Shown: piece by piece, positions 1 to 9,107 of the stretch
How positions within the stretch are numbered: the stretch's first letter is position 1
Layout: the number at the start of each line of letters is the position of its first letter
NCBI GenBank assembly: GCA_017882455.1
Contig: JADGPL010000008.1
Coordinates: 1 to 64,000, forward strand
Source: Solirubrobacteraceae bacterium
GTDB lineage: Bacteria > Actinomycetota > Thermoleophilia > Solirubrobacterales > Solirubrobacteraceae
Direction: 5' to 3'
Length of the DNA: 64,000 nucleotides
The notes under the pieces: generated by a model
What the model was told of the DNA's origin: nothing
Seen by the model: only the letters and a program-made list of their open reading frames with translations
Databases searched by the model: none
Position numbers and translations under genes: made by a program

Positions 1-578
1 CCAGAGGCGCTCATCGCCCTCGCCAAGCTCAGACTCTCCGGCCTCTGCCCACCACTCCCCGGACGCATCACATGACCCACGGAAACGTCAGGAGAGTCCG
101 AAAAGCGCACCGGAGTCCCGTTCTCGGGTAGCTCTCGACTCATTGATGGTCTCAACTGTCTGAAAGGGGAGGCGCAGGCGCTCCAGGTGCTCGGACTTGC
201 CGTCCCACTCAAGGCGGACGGTCATCGCGAGCACCGTCGGCCGGAAGCAAATGGCGAGGTGTGCGGTGGCGTCGACATGGAGCGACATCATGACCAGTCG
301 TCCGGTCGTCGCGGCCGGTCGCCATCGTTCGGTCATCTGGAAGAAGCGCCCCCGGCCACGAGCGCGCTCGGTGCACCTCGCTGCCAGCCGGGAGGGCAGA
401 CCACGGAGCCCGCGGCAGGTGACGTAATCGGTGGCGAACCGCGGCTCATCCGCTTGTCGATTTCCGGCGGCACCCCACCGCGAAGCACGTGCCTTACGAG
501 CGCGCGGATGACGCCAGTTGGTACCCACGAGTGGTACCCACGGGATGCCTTACGATCTGTGGCTGGGTCCGGAAATAA
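1..578. other. No confident gene; possible degenerate accessory DNA next to a tRNA
   Basis: I see no intact gene here. A + reading frame enters from the left edge and stops at TGA 73-75; only its last 24 codons are visible and I do not recognise them. On the minus strand an open frame over 88-528 contains a stretch with LEWDGK and LPFQTVETINESR. This resembles, from memory only, the short N-terminal leader of some adenine-specific DNA methyltransferases, but the catalytic part is missing and the frame closes at 88. A direct repeat TGGTACCCACG sits at 519-529 and 532-542. The stretch lies on the 3' side of tRNA-Gly, the usual place for integrated elements and their remains. Confidence 0.3.
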
Positions 579-606
579 CAAAACCCCCGGAAATCCGGGG
601 GTTTTG
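579..606 (-). terminator. Rho-independent terminator after tRNA-Gly
   Basis: An inverted repeat with arms CAAAACCCCCGGA and its near complement encloses a very short loop. Read on the minus strand, the hairpin is followed by TTTTGTTATTT, a good U-tract. It starts 7 nt downstream of the tRNA 3' end. Confidence 0.85.
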
Positions 607-612
607 CCTGAA

Positions 613-685
613 GCGGATGAAGGGATTCGAACCCTCGACCTTCGCCATGGCAAGGCGACGCTCTAGCCAGCTGAGCTACATCCGC
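613..685 (-). tRNA. tRNA-Gly, anticodon GCC
   Basis: A 73-nt cloverleaf on the minus strand. The acceptor arms are GCGGATG and CATCCGC, the D arm has GCTC/GAGC, the anticodon stem TCGCC/GGCGA holds loop TTGCCAT (anticodon GCC), and the T arm is GAGGG-TTCGAAT-CCCTT. The CCA end is not encoded. The D-loop and T-loop consensus residues are intact. The 3' end faces the gene-poor stretch at the left edge. Confidence 0.96.
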
Positions 686-743
686 AAGGCTCGGTCATTC
701 TAGCCCTCGCCGCGGGAAAGCGTCCAGGCGCGCAACCAGGTGT

Positions 744-1958
<1,215 letters not shown>

Positions 1959-1975
1959 GCGCCCACCATCGCAGA

Positions 1976-2000
1976 TGAGCGCTGAGGCTTTAAGCGCTCA
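1976..2000 (-). terminator. Hairpin at the end of the enoyl-CoA hydratase gene
   Basis: Perfect 8-bp arms TGAGCGCT (1976-1983) and AGCGCTCA (1993-2000) with a 9-nt loop. The right arm contains the TGA stop of the upstream gene. There is no U-tract, so it may be a processing or pausing hairpin, not a strong terminator. Confidence 0.4.
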
Positions 2001-2921
2001 ACCCTTGAAGGTCGAGCGGCCCGCATCCCCGAACGGCTCGTCGCGCTCGCGCACGGCCTCACGGAAGCCCACCTCGGCGGCGCACTGCTGAAAGCCGTAC
2101 CCCTCGGCCGTGTGGCGCGTGATCCCGTCGAAGACCGTCCCCAGCACCTGGGTTGCGTGCAGGCCCTGGGCGTAGAGCGTCTGGTTGACGAGCAGCTTCA
2201 TCAGCATCAGCTGGTTGACGGGCATGCGCGCGATCCGCTCCACGAGCACCTCCGTGCGCTCCACCAGCCGCTCGGCCGGCGGAGCCTCGATCGCGAGGCC
2301 CCAATCGAGCGCCTCGCTGCCCGACAGCGAGTCGCCGGTGAAGAGCAGCCGCTTGGCCCGCTGCGCTCCGATCCGGTGCGCCCACAGGGCCGTCGTCGGC
2401 GAGCCCCACACACGCGCCGGCGGATAGCCGATCTTGGCCTCCGCGGCGATAACCAGCAGATCAGAGCAGAGCGCCATGTCGGTGCCGCCCGCCACGCAGA
2501 ACCCGTGCACCATGCACACCACCGGCTTGCCGCAGTGAAACAGGCTCATGAACGCCCTGACGTTGCGGCTCATCATCGCGTAGTCGATCGTCGGATCCCA
2601 GGGGCCGCGGGGATCGTGGTTGGCGGCGATCACCGCGGGGTCCAACGGCGAGCCCGCGGGCGGCCGCTGTCGCTGCTCAGCACCCGCCGCCACGCCCATC
2701 CCCTCGGCGCTCTCCACCAGGTCATAGCCACCGCAGAATCCCGGACCCGCACCGGCCAGCAGCAGCACGTGCACGGCCGGATCGAGGTCCGCCCGCTCCA
2801 CACAGGCCACCAGCTCGCTCAGCAGCTGGGGCGTGATCCCATTGCCCCGCTCTGGACGATCGAGCGTGATCCGCGCCACCCTGTCGGCAACCTCGTAGCG
2901 AACCACCGCGCGCTCGCTCAT
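1998..2921 (-). CDS. Enoyl-CoA hydratase/isomerase family protein
   Basis: A 307-residue crotonase-fold protein, probably acting on an acyl-CoA thioester in fatty-acid or aromatic-acid degradation. Oxyanion-hole signatures are visible: LLLAGAGPGFCGGYDL near residue 55 and VCMVHGFCVAGGTDMALCSDL further on, then the usual IGYPPARVWG segment. An insertion of about 40 residues between the two signatures carries a proline- and glutamine-rich stretch. I chose ATG 2921 (MSERAVVRYEV) because the ORF upstream of it reads as non-coding and would run into the divergent neighbour. Substrate unknown. Confidence 0.85.
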   Translation of the reverse strand: MSERAVVRYEVADRVARITLDRPERGNGITPQLLSELVACVERADLDPAVHVLLLAGAGPGFCGGYDLVESAEGMGVAAGAEQRQRPPAGSPLDPAVIAANHDPRGPWDPTIDYAMMSRNVRAFMSLFHCGKPVVCMVHGFCVAGGTDMALCSDLLVIAAEAKIGYPPARVWGSPTTALWAHRIGAQRAKRLLFTGDSLSGSEALDWGLAIEAPPAERLVERTEVLVERIARMPVNQLMLMKLLVNQTLYAQGLHATQVLGTVFDGITRHTAEGYGFQQCAAEVGFREAVRERDEPFGDAGRSTFKG

Positions 2922-2974
2922 CGCGGCCACTCTACAGCCGTGTGGGCAGCCCGCGTCGGTGACATACTCCGCCG

Positions 2975-3433
2975 ATGCCAAGCGATCACGCCCTCTCGCG
3001 CCTGTCGATGTCGATGCCCGCCGGGATGCTGCGCACGCTCGGCAAGCTCAACGTTCCGATCTACCGCCTCACCCGCGGACGCCTGATGGGCACGGTGGGC
3101 AAAGCCCCCGTGCTGCTGCTCACCTCCACCGGTCGGCGCTCGGGCCAGCCACGCACGGCTCCCGTCCTGTTCCTGGCCGACGGCGAGCGCGTGATCGTGA
3201 TCGGCTCGAACGCCGGCAACGCCAAAGCGCCGGCCTGGTCGCACAACCTCAAGGCCAACCCCGATGCCGAGGTGCAGATCCGCGGCGAGCGCCGCCCGGT
3301 GCGCGCCCGCGTCGCCGAGGGGGACGAGCGCGCGCAGCTCTGGCGCAAGATGAACGAGCAGTACGCCGGCTTCGACGCCTACGACGAGCGCACCTCGCGC
3401 GACATCGCCGTGTTCGTGCTCGAGCGCCGTTAG
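2975..3433 (+). CDS. Deazaflavin (F420)-dependent nitroreductase/oxidoreductase, Ddn type
   Basis: A 152-residue split-barrel protein of the Ddn / TIGR00026 family, which uses reduced cofactor F420 to reduce quinones, nitro compounds or similar acceptors. Typical features are the hydrophobic N-terminus (PAGMLRTLGKLNVPIYRLTRGR), LLLTSTGRRSG for the F420 phosphate region, and VIVIGSNAGNAKAPAWSHNLKANPDAEV. The length is normal. It is transcribed away from the enoyl-CoA hydratase with only 53 bp between the starts, so the two promoters overlap. It implies that the host makes F420, which fits an actinobacterium. Substrate not predictable. Confidence 0.88.
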   Translation: MPSDHALSRLSMSMPAGMLRTLGKLNVPIYRLTRGRLMGTVGKAPVLLLTSTGRRSGQPRTAPVLFLADGERVIVIGSNAGNAKAPAWSHNLKANPDAEVQIRGERRPVRARVAEGDERAQLWRKMNEQYAGFDAYDERTSRDIAVFVLERR

Positions 3434-3436
3434 CTG

Positions 3437-3715
3437 CTAGAGGCGCTCGCGCCGTCGCCGCCTGCGCCGTCCGATCACGACGGAGGCGACGCACCCGAGC
3501 AGAAGCAGAACGGCGATGACGGCGGCGATGGCAAGGCCGGGGGTGGCGATCAGCAGCACGATCGCAGCGAACACTCCCACCCCCACATCGAGCCGAAACA
3601 GGCGCCGCCGGCGGTTGGCCGCGCGGCGGCGAGCCTGCAGGCGGGAGATGTCACGCGGCGGCCGCGGCGCCCTGGGCTCGGAGGGGCGACGCTGGGAGGG
3701 GCGGGTGGCGCTCAT
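3437..3715 (-). CDS. Small basic membrane protein, last gene of the DPA operon
   Basis: A 92-residue protein with an Arg/Pro-rich N-terminal half (about residues 1-45), two hydrophobic segments (about 45-82) and an Arg-rich tail (RRRRRRRE). Start ATG 3715 overlaps the stop of the SDR gene (ATGA), so the two are likely translationally coupled. I do not recognise the family. The position at the end of the arabinose-donor operon suggests a link to the cell envelope, but this is inference only. Confidence 0.65.
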   Translation of the reverse strand: MSATRPSQRRPSEPRAPRPPRDISRLQARRRAANRRRRLFRLDVGVGVFAAIVLLIATPGLAIAAVIAVLLLLGCVASVVIGRRRRRRRERL

Positions 3716-4479
3716 TGCTTTATCCGGCGAAAGATCGGGCGGGGAAGCATCCTCATGAACAGCATAGGCAGGCGCAGTGCGCGCGGAGCCCACACCGTGT
3801 GCGCACCGCTCTCGAGACCCCCGCGCACCACCTCCGCCACAGCCTCCGGCGTCGTCGCAAGCGGCGCCGGCGCGAGGCCGCTGGTCATCCGTGTGCGCAC
3901 GAACCCGGGACGCACCACCAGCACACGCACGCCCGTCCCCTGCAGATCGTCCCCAAGGCCCTGGGCGAGCGAGTCCAGGGCGGCCTTGGAGGCTCCATAG
4001 ACGGCATTGGCGCGCCGGGGGCGCTCTGCGGCCACGGAGGAGAGCACGACCAGAGCTCCCCCGCCGCCCTCGCGAAGGCGCCGGGCAGCGTGCATCAGCA
4101 GCGAGCCGGCGCCCACCACGTTCACCTGCAACAGCTCCACCGCCGCCGCGACGTCGCTGGGCAGACCGCCCCGCTCGCCCAGCATGCCAACCGCGAGGAT
4201 CACGATCTCGCCTCCCCCCAGCTCCTCGAACGCCCGCCCGATCACCTCCTCGTGACGTTGCGTGTCGAGCGCGTCGAGCTCCAGCTCGATCACTCGCCCC
4301 ACGCCCTGAGCGCGCAGCTTCTCGCCTGCAAGGCCCAGGGCCTCCCGATCGCGGCCGAGGAGGGCTACCTCACGCGGTTCCCGTGACTGCAGCTCGCGCA
4401 CGCACGCCAGCGCGATCTCCGAGGTTCCGCCGAGCACGATCACACGCCGCCCGGCCGATCCCGCGCTGGAGCCGCTCAT
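3712..4479 (-). CDS. dprE2: Decaprenylphospho-ribose epimerase subunit DprE2-like (SDR)
   Basis: A 255-residue short-chain dehydrogenase. DprE2 reduces the 2-keto intermediate made by DprE1, giving decaprenylphosphoryl-D-arabinose, the arabinofuranose donor for cell-wall polymers. Visible features are the NAD(P) motif VIVLGGTSEIALA close to the N-terminus, the catalytic Ser in VVLSSVAAERPR, the YGASK pair, and a hydrophobic C-terminus (MLFMRMLPRPIFRRIKQ) suited to membrane association. ATG 4479 overlaps the stop of dprE1. Assignment rests on the GGTSEIA motif and on sitting directly behind dprE1; without that context it would be a generic SDR. Confidence 0.85.
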   Translation of the reverse strand: MSGSSAGSAGRRVIVLGGTSEIALACVRELQSREPREVALLGRDREALGLAGEKLRAQGVGRVIELELDALDTQRHEEVIGRAFEELGGGEIVILAVGMLGERGGLPSDVAAAVELLQVNVVGAGSLLMHAARRLREGGGGALVVLSSVAAERPRRANAVYGASKAALDSLAQGLGDDLQGTGVRVLVVRPGFVRTRMTSGLAPAPLATTPEAVAEVVRGGLESGAHTVWAPRALRLPMLFMRMLPRPIFRRIKQ

Positions 4480-5906
4480 TCGCCTGCCCCGCACAGTCCG
4501 AGGCGTCGCGCCAGGTCGGAGCGCAGCAGGCCCTCGGGGTCGATTTGAGCCTGCTGCTCGCGAAAGCGATCGAGCTGCGGATACATGGCCTCTATCGCGT
4601 CCCCGCGCATGCGGCTGTCCTTGGTCAGGTAGACGCGCCCGCCGCTGCCCGCCACGATCTCGTCGAGATCCCGCAACGCCGCTCCCAGCCCCGGCGCCGA
4701 GGCCGGGATGTCGATCGCGAGCGTCCAGCCCTCGAGCGGGAACGACAGCGCTCCGCCGAATGCCGCGCCGAAGCGCTTGAAGACCGCCAGGTACACCGGC
4801 ACCTTCCGCTCGGCAATGAGCGCGAAGCAGCGCTCCAGCGCCCCCTCCCGACCGGATGGGATCACGAACTGGTACTGCACCAGCCCGGACGCTCCGTAGA
4901 GGCGATTCCACTCACCGAGGACGTCCAGCGGAAAGAAGTACGGGGCGAGCGCCAGTGGGCGCCCGCGCTCGCGCCTGGGCGCCGCCCACCAGTGCAGCGC
5001 GTTGAACATGCGCACGCTCGAGGGCCGCAGCAGCGCTCCTGGAAATGCGCGCGGAACATCGGCCAGCGGCGGTCGCGACAGCGCCCCTGGGTAGGACCCC
5101 GCGACGCCCCGTCGTCCCCGTGCAGGCCGTGGGGCGTCGCCTGGCGCCAGCGGGTCTGCGCGACTGACGATCGCCCGGCCCATCTTCGCGCCCGGGGCGA
5201 GCAGGTCGAGCCAAGCCACCGAGTAGCGATGGCGCTCGTGTCCGCTCAACAGCTCGAGCGTCTCGACCAGGCCGTTGGTCCGGTCGAGATCGCCGGTCAC
5301 CCAGGGGCTGGACAGCGGCTCGGCGCGGACCGTCGCCTCGACCACGACGCCCGTGAGCCCCATGCCGCCGAGCGTCCCATAGAAGAGATCCGCGTCGCTC
5401 TCGGGGGTCAGCTCGAGGATCTCACCGCCGGGGGTGCAGAGCGTGAGCGCCGTCACGTGGCGCGCGAAGGCGCCGTCGCAGTGATGGTTCTTGCCGTGGA
5501 TGTCGCTCGCGATCGCCCCCCCCAGGGTCACGTGGCGCGTTCCCGGAACCACCGGCAGGGTAAGCCCGTGGGCGGACAGGCGCGCCATCAGCTGCCCCAC
5601 CGTCGCGCCGGCCTCGGCTGTGACGAGCATCCGCTGCGGATCGATCGAGAGGACCCGGTTCAGACCCGTCATGTCGAGCACGTCCCCCCCCTGGCTCTGG
5701 GCTGCGTCGCCATAGCTGCGACCGGCGCCCCGCGCGATCGCGTGCCTACCCGAGCGGGCGCTCGAAGCCAGAGCGTCCACGACCTCCGCCGCCCCGCGCG
5801 GGCGCCTCACCGCGCAGCGGCTCCACGAGCTTCTCCCCCATCCCGACAGCGAGCGCTCGACCGCGGGCGCGATCGCGGGCGGGGCGCTCAGCTCAGTGAC
5901 CGACAT
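4476..5906 (-). CDS. dprE1: Decaprenylphospho-beta-D-ribofuranose 2-oxidase DprE1-like
   Basis: A 476-residue FAD oxidase of the VAO/ALO fold. DprE1 oxidises C2 of decaprenylphosphoryl-ribose, the first half of its epimerisation to the arabinose donor. Seen here: GAGRSYGD at residues 60-67 and IHGKNHH at 136-142 (both FAD-site motifs found in mycobacterial DprE1), and a C-terminal TKDSR whose Lys429 matches the catalytic lysine of the mycobacterial enzyme (Lys418). About residues 255-285 form a Pro/Arg-rich low-complexity insertion. The start overlaps the end of the upstream ubiA-type gene by 14 bp. Confidence 0.92.
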   Translation of the reverse strand: MSVTELSAPPAIAPAVERSLSGWGRSSWSRCAVRRPRGAAEVVDALASSARSGRHAIARGAGRSYGDAAQSQGGDVLDMTGLNRVLSIDPQRMLVTAEAGATVGQLMARLSAHGLTLPVVPGTRHVTLGGAIASDIHGKNHHCDGAFARHVTALTLCTPGGEILELTPESDADLFYGTLGGMGLTGVVVEATVRAEPLSSPWVTGDLDRTNGLVETLELLSGHERHRYSVAWLDLLAPGAKMGRAIVSRADPLAPGDAPRPARGRRGVAGSYPGALSRPPLADVPRAFPGALLRPSSVRMFNALHWWAAPRRERGRPLALAPYFFPLDVLGEWNRLYGASGLVQYQFVIPSGREGALERCFALIAERKVPVYLAVFKRFGAAFGGALSFPLEGWTLAIDIPASAPGLGAALRDLDEIVAGSGGRVYLTKDSRMRGDAIEAMYPQLDRFREQQAQIDPEGLLRSDLARRLGLCGAGE

Positions 5907-6978
5907 AGACGCCGCCGAGGAACAGGACGCCCCACGTCACGCTGAGCGCCAGCAGCGTGCGATCGCGGAGGATCAGCTCCTCCGGCGCCTGACCGGCCCC
6001 CGCCGCGATCAAGGACGCGTAGCGGCCGAGCCACAGCAGAAACGGGAGGATCGAGAGTCCGTACCAGAGGAGATGCGACGGACGCGTGAACGCCCAGCCC
6101 GTGTACGCCACTCCCGCCGTGGCAGCGGTGACGAGCAACACCAGGCGCAGGCCCGGGAGCGAGTAGCGGCGGAGCGTCGCGCGGATCGGCGCCGTCCCGG
6201 CGTGCTCGCGCAGCTCCGCGTAGCGCTTGGCGGCGACCAGATATACGGCACAGCACGCAGTCACGATGACAAACCAGCGAGACAGATAGATGTCAGTGGC
6301 CACGCCGCCGGCGAATGCCCGCAACACGAAGCCCGCCGCGATCGCAAGGATGTCGAGGATGAACACCCTTCGCAGCAGCAGCGAGTAGCTGGCGGTCAGC
6401 GCCAGATAGCCGCACGCGATCGCCCCGAGCGCCGGCCTGATCGCGCTCGCCGCGCCGATGCCCACCAATGCCAGCCCTCCCGCCCACGCGAGCGCCGCCC
6501 GGGGAGTGAGCTGGCCCGCGGCGACCGGGCGCAGACGCTTGCGCGGGTGCACCCTGTCCTGCTCGCGGTCGCGTACGTCGTTGACCAGGTAGGTGGCGCT
6601 CGACAGCAGGCACAGGATCACGAAGGCTCCAGCGACCTGGGCGGCCACCAGCGGCCTGTCGATCAAACCGGCGGCGCAGGGGGCCGCGAGCACGAGCAGG
6701 TTCTTGCTCCACTGCCGCGGACGGCACGCGCGCAGCAGCACAGCTGCCCGCGCATCCGACACGCGCGGGGAAGGGGGAACCTCATGCGCAGCGCCCAGCT
6801 GGGGATGCGCCACGCGACGCAGGGCGAGCTGCTCGTCGTTTGCTACTGCCTCGAGTGGGCTGATGTTGAACCTCCGAGCGGTGAGTCGATGAGGAGTTGA
6901 CGATACTGTGAGGCCCCCCCGACTCACGCGAGGCAGGATTCCACACCGGCGTCCATTCTCATGTCGGTCAGGCCGCAT
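5893..6978 (-). CDS. Decaprenyl-phosphate phosphoribosyltransferase (UbiA family)
   Basis: An integral membrane prenyltransferase that joins decaprenyl phosphate and PRPP, the step before DprE1/DprE2. The first Asp-rich motif reads NDVRDREQDRVHPRKR-RPVAAG, closely matching the mycobacterial Rv3806c type, and AAKRYAELRE is the second conserved site. About eight to nine hydrophobic segments follow residue 80. The start is uncertain: ATG 6978 gives 361 residues, but the first 70 or so look non-conserved. GTG 6813 and GTG 6762 are alternatives, and the latter begins just before RACRPRQWSKN where homology starts. It is the first gene of the operon, which continues with dprE1, dprE2 and a small membrane protein. 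Confidence 0.88.
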   Translation of the reverse strand: MRPDRHENGRRCGILPRVSRGGLTVSSTPHRLTARRFNISPLEAVANDEQLALRRVAHPQLGAAHEVPPSPRVSDARAAVLLRACRPRQWSKNLLVLAAPCAAGLIDRPLVAAQVAGAFVILCLLSSATYLVNDVRDREQDRVHPRKRLRPVAAGQLTPRAALAWAGGLALVGIGAASAIRPALGAIACGYLALTASYSLLLRRVFILDILAIAAGFVLRAFAGGVATDIYLSRWFVIVTACCAVYLVAAKRYAELREHAGTAPIRATLRRYSLPGLRLVLLVTAATAGVAYTGWAFTRPSHLLWYGLSILPFLLWLGRYASLIAAGAGQAPEELILRDRTLLALSVTWGVLFLGGVYVGH

Positions 6979-7064
6979 AACCGGTGAGAGTGTTCTTAGT
7001 GAGAATACGCTCAGTCTCCTCCTCTGACGCCGTGAGCCGGCGAGCGGCTGCCTAGGCTATAGAC

Positions 7065-8237
7065 ATGGAGCTCGGCGCCGCGACACGCCCGCAGCTCGGT
7101 CACCGCAGCCGACGCCCCGATCGCCACCGCCCCGTCAGCGGGGCCGCTCGCGTGCGCCGCATCGCCGCGGTCGCCGCGGTCGTGCTCCTGATCCCCTCCG
7201 CGCTCTCCTACATCGGCGCGATGACCCAGGCGTCGAACTCCAGCATGGGGATCCGCACGGTCGAGTGGCTGCGCGACAACGGCGCCGCCGGACTGGTCGC
7301 GAGCGTGGAGTCCATCTACTACAGCTTGACCGCCCCGAGCAAGGGCGGCCCCACCCTGCGCGCGCTGCCCAAAGTGGGATACGGGGGCACGGGCTCGGGC
7401 GCTGGGAAGCTGGCCCGCGAATATCGCCCGTCCCGGGTGCCCGCGCTGCTCCAACCCGCTCTTCCGGGCGAGGGGGTCTGGCATGCGACCCGGCCCGGAC
7501 TCGAAGCCAACCCTCCGGTCCTGCTCACCACCATCCGCAACCAGCCCGAATACCCGCGCGTGCTGGCCGGGCTGGCGTGGATCGACACCAAGCGCACGCT
7601 CGTCTCGCTGCACCCTGGTCGTCTCGAGCCCAACGTCAGCCTCCCCCGCGGCACGATGGACGTTCCCAGCGAAGCCCGTTCGAAGCTGCTCGCCACGTTC
7701 AACAGCGGCTTCAAGCTGAGCGACGCCAAAGGCGGCTTCGCGGTCAAAGGCCACACCTACGCGACGATGCGCAACGGCCAGGGCACGCTCGTCGGATATG
7801 CCAACGGAAGCGTGGACGTCCTCGACTGGAACAACGGCACGACCGTGCCCGCCGGGGTCAGCTTCGCTCGCCAGAACCTGCCGCTGATCGTGGACGAAGG
7901 CAAGCTCAACCCCAACCTCTCAAACGGCGCCGAATGGGGCGCCACCGTCGGCAACGCCATCCTCGTGTGGCGCTCGGGGATCGGCGTGGACAGCCGCGGC
8001 AACCTGATCTATGCGGCCGGTGAAGATCAGACCGTCACGAGCCTCGCGCGAACCCTGATCCGGGCCGGAGCCGTGCGCGCGATGGAGCTCGACATCAACT
8101 CCTACTGGGTCAGCTTCATCACCTACGGCGCGCCAGGAGCGCTCGAACCGAAGAACCTGCTGCCGGGAATGGAACGCTCGGACCTGCGCTACCTGGAACC
8201 GGACGATCGCGACTTCCTGACCGTCTACTCGCGCTGA
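7065..8237 (+). CDS. Membrane-anchored phosphodiester glycosidase (NAGPA) domain protein
   Basis: A 390-residue protein with a basic N-terminus and one hydrophobic anchor (about residues 31-52), then an extracytoplasmic part. The C-terminal half carries signatures of the NAGPA/DUF2233 fold: ATFNSGFKL near residue 210, a GAEWGATVGN segment, and AMELDINSYW near the end. The family includes enzymes that remove sugars from phosphodiesters; the substrate here is unknown. It is divergent from the arabinose-donor operon, with 86 bp between the annotated starts, so a role on phosphate-linked cell-envelope sugars is a reasonable inference. Confidence 0.75.
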   Translation: MELGAATRPQLGHRSRRPDRHRPVSGAARVRRIAAVAAVVLLIPSALSYIGAMTQASNSSMGIRTVEWLRDNGAAGLVASVESIYYSLTAPSKGGPTLRALPKVGYGGTGSGAGKLAREYRPSRVPALLQPALPGEGVWHATRPGLEANPPVLLTTIRNQPEYPRVLAGLAWIDTKRTLVSLHPGRLEPNVSLPRGTMDVPSEARSKLLATFNSGFKLSDAKGGFAVKGHTYATMRNGQGTLVGYANGSVDVLDWNNGTTVPAGVSFARQNLPLIVDEGKLNPNLSNGAEWGATVGNAILVWRSGIGVDSRGNLIYAAGEDQTVTSLARTLIRAGAVRAMELDINSYWVSFITYGAPGALEPKNLLPGMERSDLRYLEPDDRDFLTVYSR

Positions 8238-8272
8238 GCCGAAGCGGGCCGCCCATCGGCTAGCCTGGACTC

Positions 8273-8932
8273 ATGCGCTTCTTCGCCAGGGACAAGATGG
8301 CGATGGTCGAGCCGGACACCGCGCTTCCAGGGAGATCTGAGGAGCTTCGCGTCCCCGAGCGCCACGAGGTGCTCGGCACGCCGCTGAGGGGGCCCTTCCC
8401 CCCCGGCGTGGAGACGGCGATCTTCGGGATGGGCTGCTTCTGGGGCGCCGAGCGGATCTTCTGGCAGGCAGACGGGGTCTACACGACCGCGGTCGGCTAT
8501 GCCGGCGGCGTGACCCCGAACCCGACCTACGAGGAGACCTGCAGCGGGATGACCGGACACTCCGAGGTCGTGCTCGTCGCATTCGACACCGCCAAGACCA
8601 GCTACCAGGAGATGCTGAGGCTCTTCTGGGAGGGGCACGACCCCACGCAGGGCATGCGCCAGGGCAACGACGCCGGCACCCAGTACCGCTCGCTGCTGAT
8701 GTGGAACGGCGAGTCCCAGCGCGCCGCCGCCGAGGCCTCACGCGAGGCCTACCAGCAGATGCTCACGGCGGCCGGACACGGGACGATCACGACCGAGTTC
8801 GTCGAGCAGACCCCAGAGCGTCCGTTCTACTACGCCGAGGACTACCACCAGCAGTACCTGGCCAAGAGTCCGGGTGGCTACTGCGGCCTCGGCGGCACCG
8901 GCGTCGCCTGCCCCATCGGCGTCGCGCTCTAG
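8273..8932 (+). CDS. msrA: Peptide methionine sulfoxide reductase MsrA
   Basis: A 219-residue reductase of S-form methionine sulfoxide in proteins. The catalytic motif GMGCFWGAE is near residue 53, followed by [14 protein letters not shown] and [19 protein letters not shown], all standard. Later Cys residues in GGYCGLGG and VACPIG can act as resolving cysteines. About 45 extra residues precede the core. A TAGCCT box about 8 bp before the ATG could be a -10 for a nearly leaderless message (inference). MsrB, with the opposite stereospecificity, is encoded about 2 kb away. Confidence 0.95.
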   Translation: MRFFARDKMAMVEPDTALPGRSEELRVPERHEVLGTPLRGPFPPGVETAIFGMGCFWGAERIFWQADGVYTTAVGYAGGVTPNPTYEETCSGMTGHSEVVLVAFDTAKTSYQEMLRLFWEGHDPTQGMRQGNDAGTQYRSLLMWNGESQRAAAEASREAYQQMLTAAGHGTITTEFVEQTPERPFYYAEDYHQQYLAKSPGGYCGLGGTGVACPIGVAL

Positions 8933-8995
8933 CTGCGCCAACCCCGGGCCCCGCCTCACCCACCGCGTAGCCGCGCGGCCCGTACACGACAACGA

Positions 8996-9082
8996 CCCCG
9001 CCTGAGCGGGGCCGCAGCCGATCGACCTGTCCAAGGTCTTCCTCCAGGCCCGGGCGCGTCCGTGGGGAGGTCGCGCCCGGGC
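8996..9082. terminator. Two hairpins between convergent msrA and amt
   Basis: The convergent gap holds a small hairpin, CCCCGC-CTGA-GCGGGG (8996-9011), and a larger one with 11-bp arms GCCCGGGCGCG (9048-9058) and CGCGCCCGGGC (9072-9082) extended by CC/GG. Neither has a strong U-tract; the minus-strand tail of the first (TCGTTGTCGTG) is the better one. They probably end both genes. Confidence 0.5.
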
Positions 9083-9107
9083 TGGAAGTCGTGCAGGTGC
9101 GCCTTGC

